A stretch of 54,647 nucleotides of DNA from Subdoligranulum variabile (GTDB lineage: Bacteria > Bacillota > Clostridia > Oscillospirales > Ruminococcaceae): NCBI GenBank assembly GCA_004552305.1, contig SFOX01000019.1, positions 1-54,647 on the forward strand, written 5' to 3'. A model generated the notes under the pieces. That model saw only the letters and a program-made list of their open reading frames with translations. It searched no databases and was not told the DNA's origin. Below are positions 53,577 through 54,647 of the stretch, one piece after another. Numbering within the stretch: position 1 is the stretch's first letter; every line of letters starts with the position of its first letter. The position numbers were made by a program, and so were the translations under genes.

Positions 53577-54470
53577 GTGCCGATACTCAAAAGCTACTAT
53601 CAAGATGTATACCGTTCCCCCGTTGTGCGGCTGGACGGGTACTCCGGTCGCCATGCGCTGGCGGCCAGTGTGCTTGCGTATCTGGATTTCGGCGGTGCGA
53701 CCGGCACCTCCAAGGACGGCTTGGCTGAAACCATGCTCGCCTTTGCCGCCGAGCGCGGCACCCTGACCCCCGGTATGCCGGTGGTGGAGGCAAGCTCCGG
53801 CAGCTTTGGCGCGGCATTGGCGGTAAGCTGCGCCACCACGGGGCATCCTTGTATTCTGGTCGTACCCAGCAGCCTGCCCATTGCCCGCCGCCAGCGCCTG
53901 CAGGAGCTGGGCGCCAAAATCGTGGTCAGCAGCAACGGCAGCCGCAAGGCGATGGATCGCATCGCCCAGCAGACCGCCCAGCGCTATAACGCCTACTACA
54001 CCCGCTATTTTTCCAACGACGACAACCCCGAATACCACCGCCGCGTTACGGGTCCCCAGATTTTAAAAGCCGCCGGGGACGCCATTGACGCCGTGGTCAT
54101 CGGCGTGGGCAGCGGCGGCACGGTGACCGGCGTTGCCGAGTACATCAAGGCGTGGAACGGTATGATCCGCATTGTGGCAGTCGAGCCTGCCGAGTGCGCA
54201 GCGATCTCCGGCGGGTTTATCGGGCAGCACGGCATTGCGGGCATCGGTCCCGGCTTTGTGCCGGACAACTACAACCCCTACGTTGTGGATACCGTGCTGA
54301 CGGTGACCACCTCCGAGGCAGAGCGCGCCGCCCGCGAGGTGCTGTTTTTTGACGGTATCCCCGCCTGCACCAGCGCCGGGGCGACCTTAGCCGCCGCCGA
54401 GCAGCTGATGAGTACCGGCAAAGCCAAGCGCCCGCTGTGCCTCTTTGCCGGGCGCAGAATGTACGAATAA
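53577..54470 (+). CDS. PLP-dependent cysteine synthase/cystathionine beta-synthase-like enzyme
   Basis: The protein of about 297 residues has the fold type II pattern. The PLP lysine lies in GATGTSKDGLAETM, a substrate loop in VEASSGSFGAAL, the phosphate-binding loop in GVGSGGTVTGVAEYIK, and the GIGPGFVPDNYNP region follows. Compared with CysK, the substrate loop TSGNTG is changed to SSGSFG and the C-terminal SSGA and DSGERY motifs are changed to TSAGA and FAGRRMYE. It may therefore use a substrate other than O-acetylserine. The start is GTG at 53577 after AAGGAAAGGG; the frame is open further upstream across the promoter. Confidence 0.8.
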   Translation: MPILKSYYQDVYRSPVVRLDGYSGRHALAASVLAYLDFGGATGTSKDGLAETMLAFAAERGTLTPGMPVVEASSGSFGAALAVSCATTGHPCILVVPSSLPIARRQRLQELGAKIVVSSNGSRKAMDRIAQQTAQRYNAYYTRYFSNDDNPEYHRRVTGPQILKAAGDAIDAVVIGVGSGGTVTGVAEYIKAWNGMIRIVAVEPAECAAISGGFIGQHGIAGIGPGFVPDNYNPYVVDTVLTVTTSEAERAAREVLFFDGIPACTSAGATLAAAEQLMSTGKAKRPLCLFAGRRMYE

Positions 54471-54551
54471 CGCAAAAGTTCAAATTCTTTTTGTCTATTG
54501 TTCACGATTTGCAAACATTTTTATGGCATACTTACAGATTAGAGCGTGTAG

Positions 54552-54647
54552 GGCAATACCGCATAATTCTAAGTGCCGATACGGCGAGCGAGGTGCGGCA
54601 GATGCTAAGCCAAAAGCGCAGATAATACTTTGTGCTGCAAAGGTGAG
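54552..54647. mobile_element. Element 2, copy 3 (runs to the window end)
   Basis: 54552-54634 matches 32083-32165 at all but one of 83 bases, then diverges (CTGCAAAGG). It lies about 80 bp after the cysteine-synthase-like gene. The left part of the hairpin (GATAATAC) is present; whether the right end exists cannot be seen. Confidence 0.7.

Noticed and set aside
54471..54551. Terminator after the cysteine-synthase-like gene
   Set aside because: The region is AT-rich, but no stable GC stem with a T-tract could be found before element 2.

Overview
The window comes from a GC-rich Gram-positive anaerobe, most likely a gut Oscillospiraceae/Ruminococcaceae (Faecalibacterium/Gemmiger/Subdoligranulum-like). 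This rests on sigma-A type TTGACA-17-TATAAT promoters, AGGAGG ribosome binding sites, clostridial versions of RpoB, RpoC, S7 and S12, YesM/YesN two-component proteins, ylxM-ffh order and a pepF-type M3 peptidase. Nearly all long open frames antisense to these genes are codon-bias shadows.

Layout. Positions 1-330 are extremely AT-rich and do not match the rest. Positions 331-18.5k hold information-processing genes on the minus strand: rpsL-rpsG-fusA, an M3 peptidase, rpoB-rpoC, rpoD, dnaG and an HD dNTPase. A plus-strand gene for a secreted Ala-rich repeat protein interrupts them. Positions 18.5-31.8k hold yigZ-like, rpmE, comM, a phosphohexomutase, a Gld-like ABC exporter operon, asnB, and the divergent CoA genes coaBC and coaX. 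Positions 32-38.4k hold an ABC importer (SBP, permease, truncated ATPase) divergent from a CRP/FNR-like regulator, which leads an operon with a GT-C-like membrane protein, a GT2 lipid-sugar synthase and a flavin reductase. Positions 38.4-46.7k form a sugar module: mglB-mglA-mglC plus a small membrane protein, and a sugar-binding lipoprotein, histidine kinase and AraC-type response regulator that probably sense the sugar and control mgl. Positions 46.7-54.6k hold uvrC, ptsH, ylxM-ffh-rpsP-khpA-rimM-trmD (TrmD fused to a GNAT domain) and a divergent cysteine-synthase-like gene.

The most unusual material is non-coding. Element family 1 is a palindrome-rich block of about 233 bp. Two full-length copies sit in the same orientation relative to an intrinsic terminator and are flanked by 13 bp and 21 bp direct repeats made of the terminator's right arm plus T-tract; a third copy is shortened. 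Element family 2 is an 83-178 bp inverted-repeat element in three copies. One copy ends an ABC ATPase gene early, and its inner hairpin shows a compensatory base change between copies. Together they look like two non-autonomous mobile elements, one of which appears to target transcription terminators.

Two places should be treated as possible assembly artefacts. One is the AT-rich left end, which carries an open frame interrupted only by one TAG. The other is rpsL, which lacks about 52 nt encoding the universally conserved S12 loop.
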